This document shows, one piece after another, positions 7,079-7,180 of a DNA stretch of 7,180 nt (the stretch's first letter is position 1; each line of letters opens with the position of its first letter). Source of the DNA: CALJUZ01 sp003387805. GTDB lineage: Bacteria; Bacillota; Limnochordia; Limnochordales; ZCTH02-B6. Below the pieces are notes generated by a model. It was given only the letters and a program-made list of their open reading frames with translations. It made no database searches and was not told where the DNA came from. The stretch is from contig CALJUZ010000005.1 in assembly GCA_937975235.1 (NCBI GenBank), positions 1 to 7,180 on the forward strand, given 5' to 3'. The position numbers and the translations under genes were made by a program.

Positions 7079-7180
7079 ACGTCCCAACGTAGGATGCAAG
7101 AGACCGGAAGCGTCCCATAGTGGGACGCGAAACGGTGGAAGCGTCCCACAGTGTGACGCAACCGTTGCGGAGCGTCCCAC
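7079..7180. repeat. 31-bp-period tandem array of palindromes, running off the window
   Basis: A 19-base palindromic core recurs every 31 bases: at 7079 (degenerate, 14 of 19 identical to the second copy), 7110 (GCGTCCCATAGTGGGACGC, perfect 8-bp arms around TAG), 7141 (GCGTCCCACAGTGTGACGC, 17 of 19 identical, one arm mismatch) and 7172 (the first nine bases before the window ends). The 12-base linkers are purine-rich and only loosely alike (AAGAGACCGGAA, GAAACGGTGGAA, AACCGTTGCGGA). A faint relic at 7048, 12 of 19 matching, keeps the same phase. A 31-bp period is not a multiple of three, so this is not a coding repeat. It equals about three turns of B-DNA, putting the cores on one face of the helix. 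Linkers are too short for CRISPR spacers. It could be an operator array for a dimeric protein, a hairpin cluster in RNA, or a spreading repeat family. I cannot name it. Confidence 0.75.

Noticed and set aside
6818..7120. Small open frames downstream of uvrA on both strands
   Set aside because: No ribosome sites, Arg/Ala/Pro-rich noise, mutually overlapping, and they run into the non-triplet 31-bp repeat array.
7079..7180. CRISPR array
   Set aside because: The period is 31 bases with a 19-base core, leaving 12-base linkers that are too short to be spacers. The copies are also degenerate and no cas gene is present.

Overview
The window is high-GC bacterial DNA with all recognisable genes on the + strand: a two-gene c-di-GMP/FapA-like unit, then the nucleotide-excision-repair pair uvrB-uvrA. 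Three things point to a high-GC member of the Bacillota (for example a Symbiobacterium-, Thermaerobacter- or Limnochorda-like thermophile): the uvrB-then-uvrA operon order, a Gram-positive-type LexA box (CGAAC-N4-GTTCG pattern) over the uvrB promoter, and a gene resembling the C-terminal part of FapA/DUF342. This assignment is inference; no 16S or other marker is present.

Layout. Positions 1-50 may be the last codons of an upstream gene, followed by a strong GC hairpin. Positions 88-220 are a relatively AT-rich leader holding a CRP/FNR-like palindrome and a weak possible promoter. A stand-alone EAL-domain c-di-GMP phosphodiesterase (221-1069) overlaps by an ATGA junction a 234-aa protein (1066-1770) that resembles the C-terminal half of FapA. 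A 70-bp gap then carries an extended -10 promoter and a candidate LexA operator. uvrB (1841-3859) and uvrA (3904-6768) follow, 44 bp apart and evidently co-transcribed. uvrC is not in the window. The last 412 bases have no convincing gene. They hold GC hairpins just after uvrA and, at the very end, a 31-bp-period array of palindromes that runs off the window edge.

How the genes work together. UvrA and UvrB form the damage-search complex, and UvrB is then handed to UvrC; the LexA-like box suggests SOS induction. The EAL protein should lower c-di-GMP. Its translational coupling to a FapA-like protein suggests a link to flagella, envelope or surface behaviour, but that is inferred from context only. 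The least explained element is the 31-bp palindrome array at 7079-7180.
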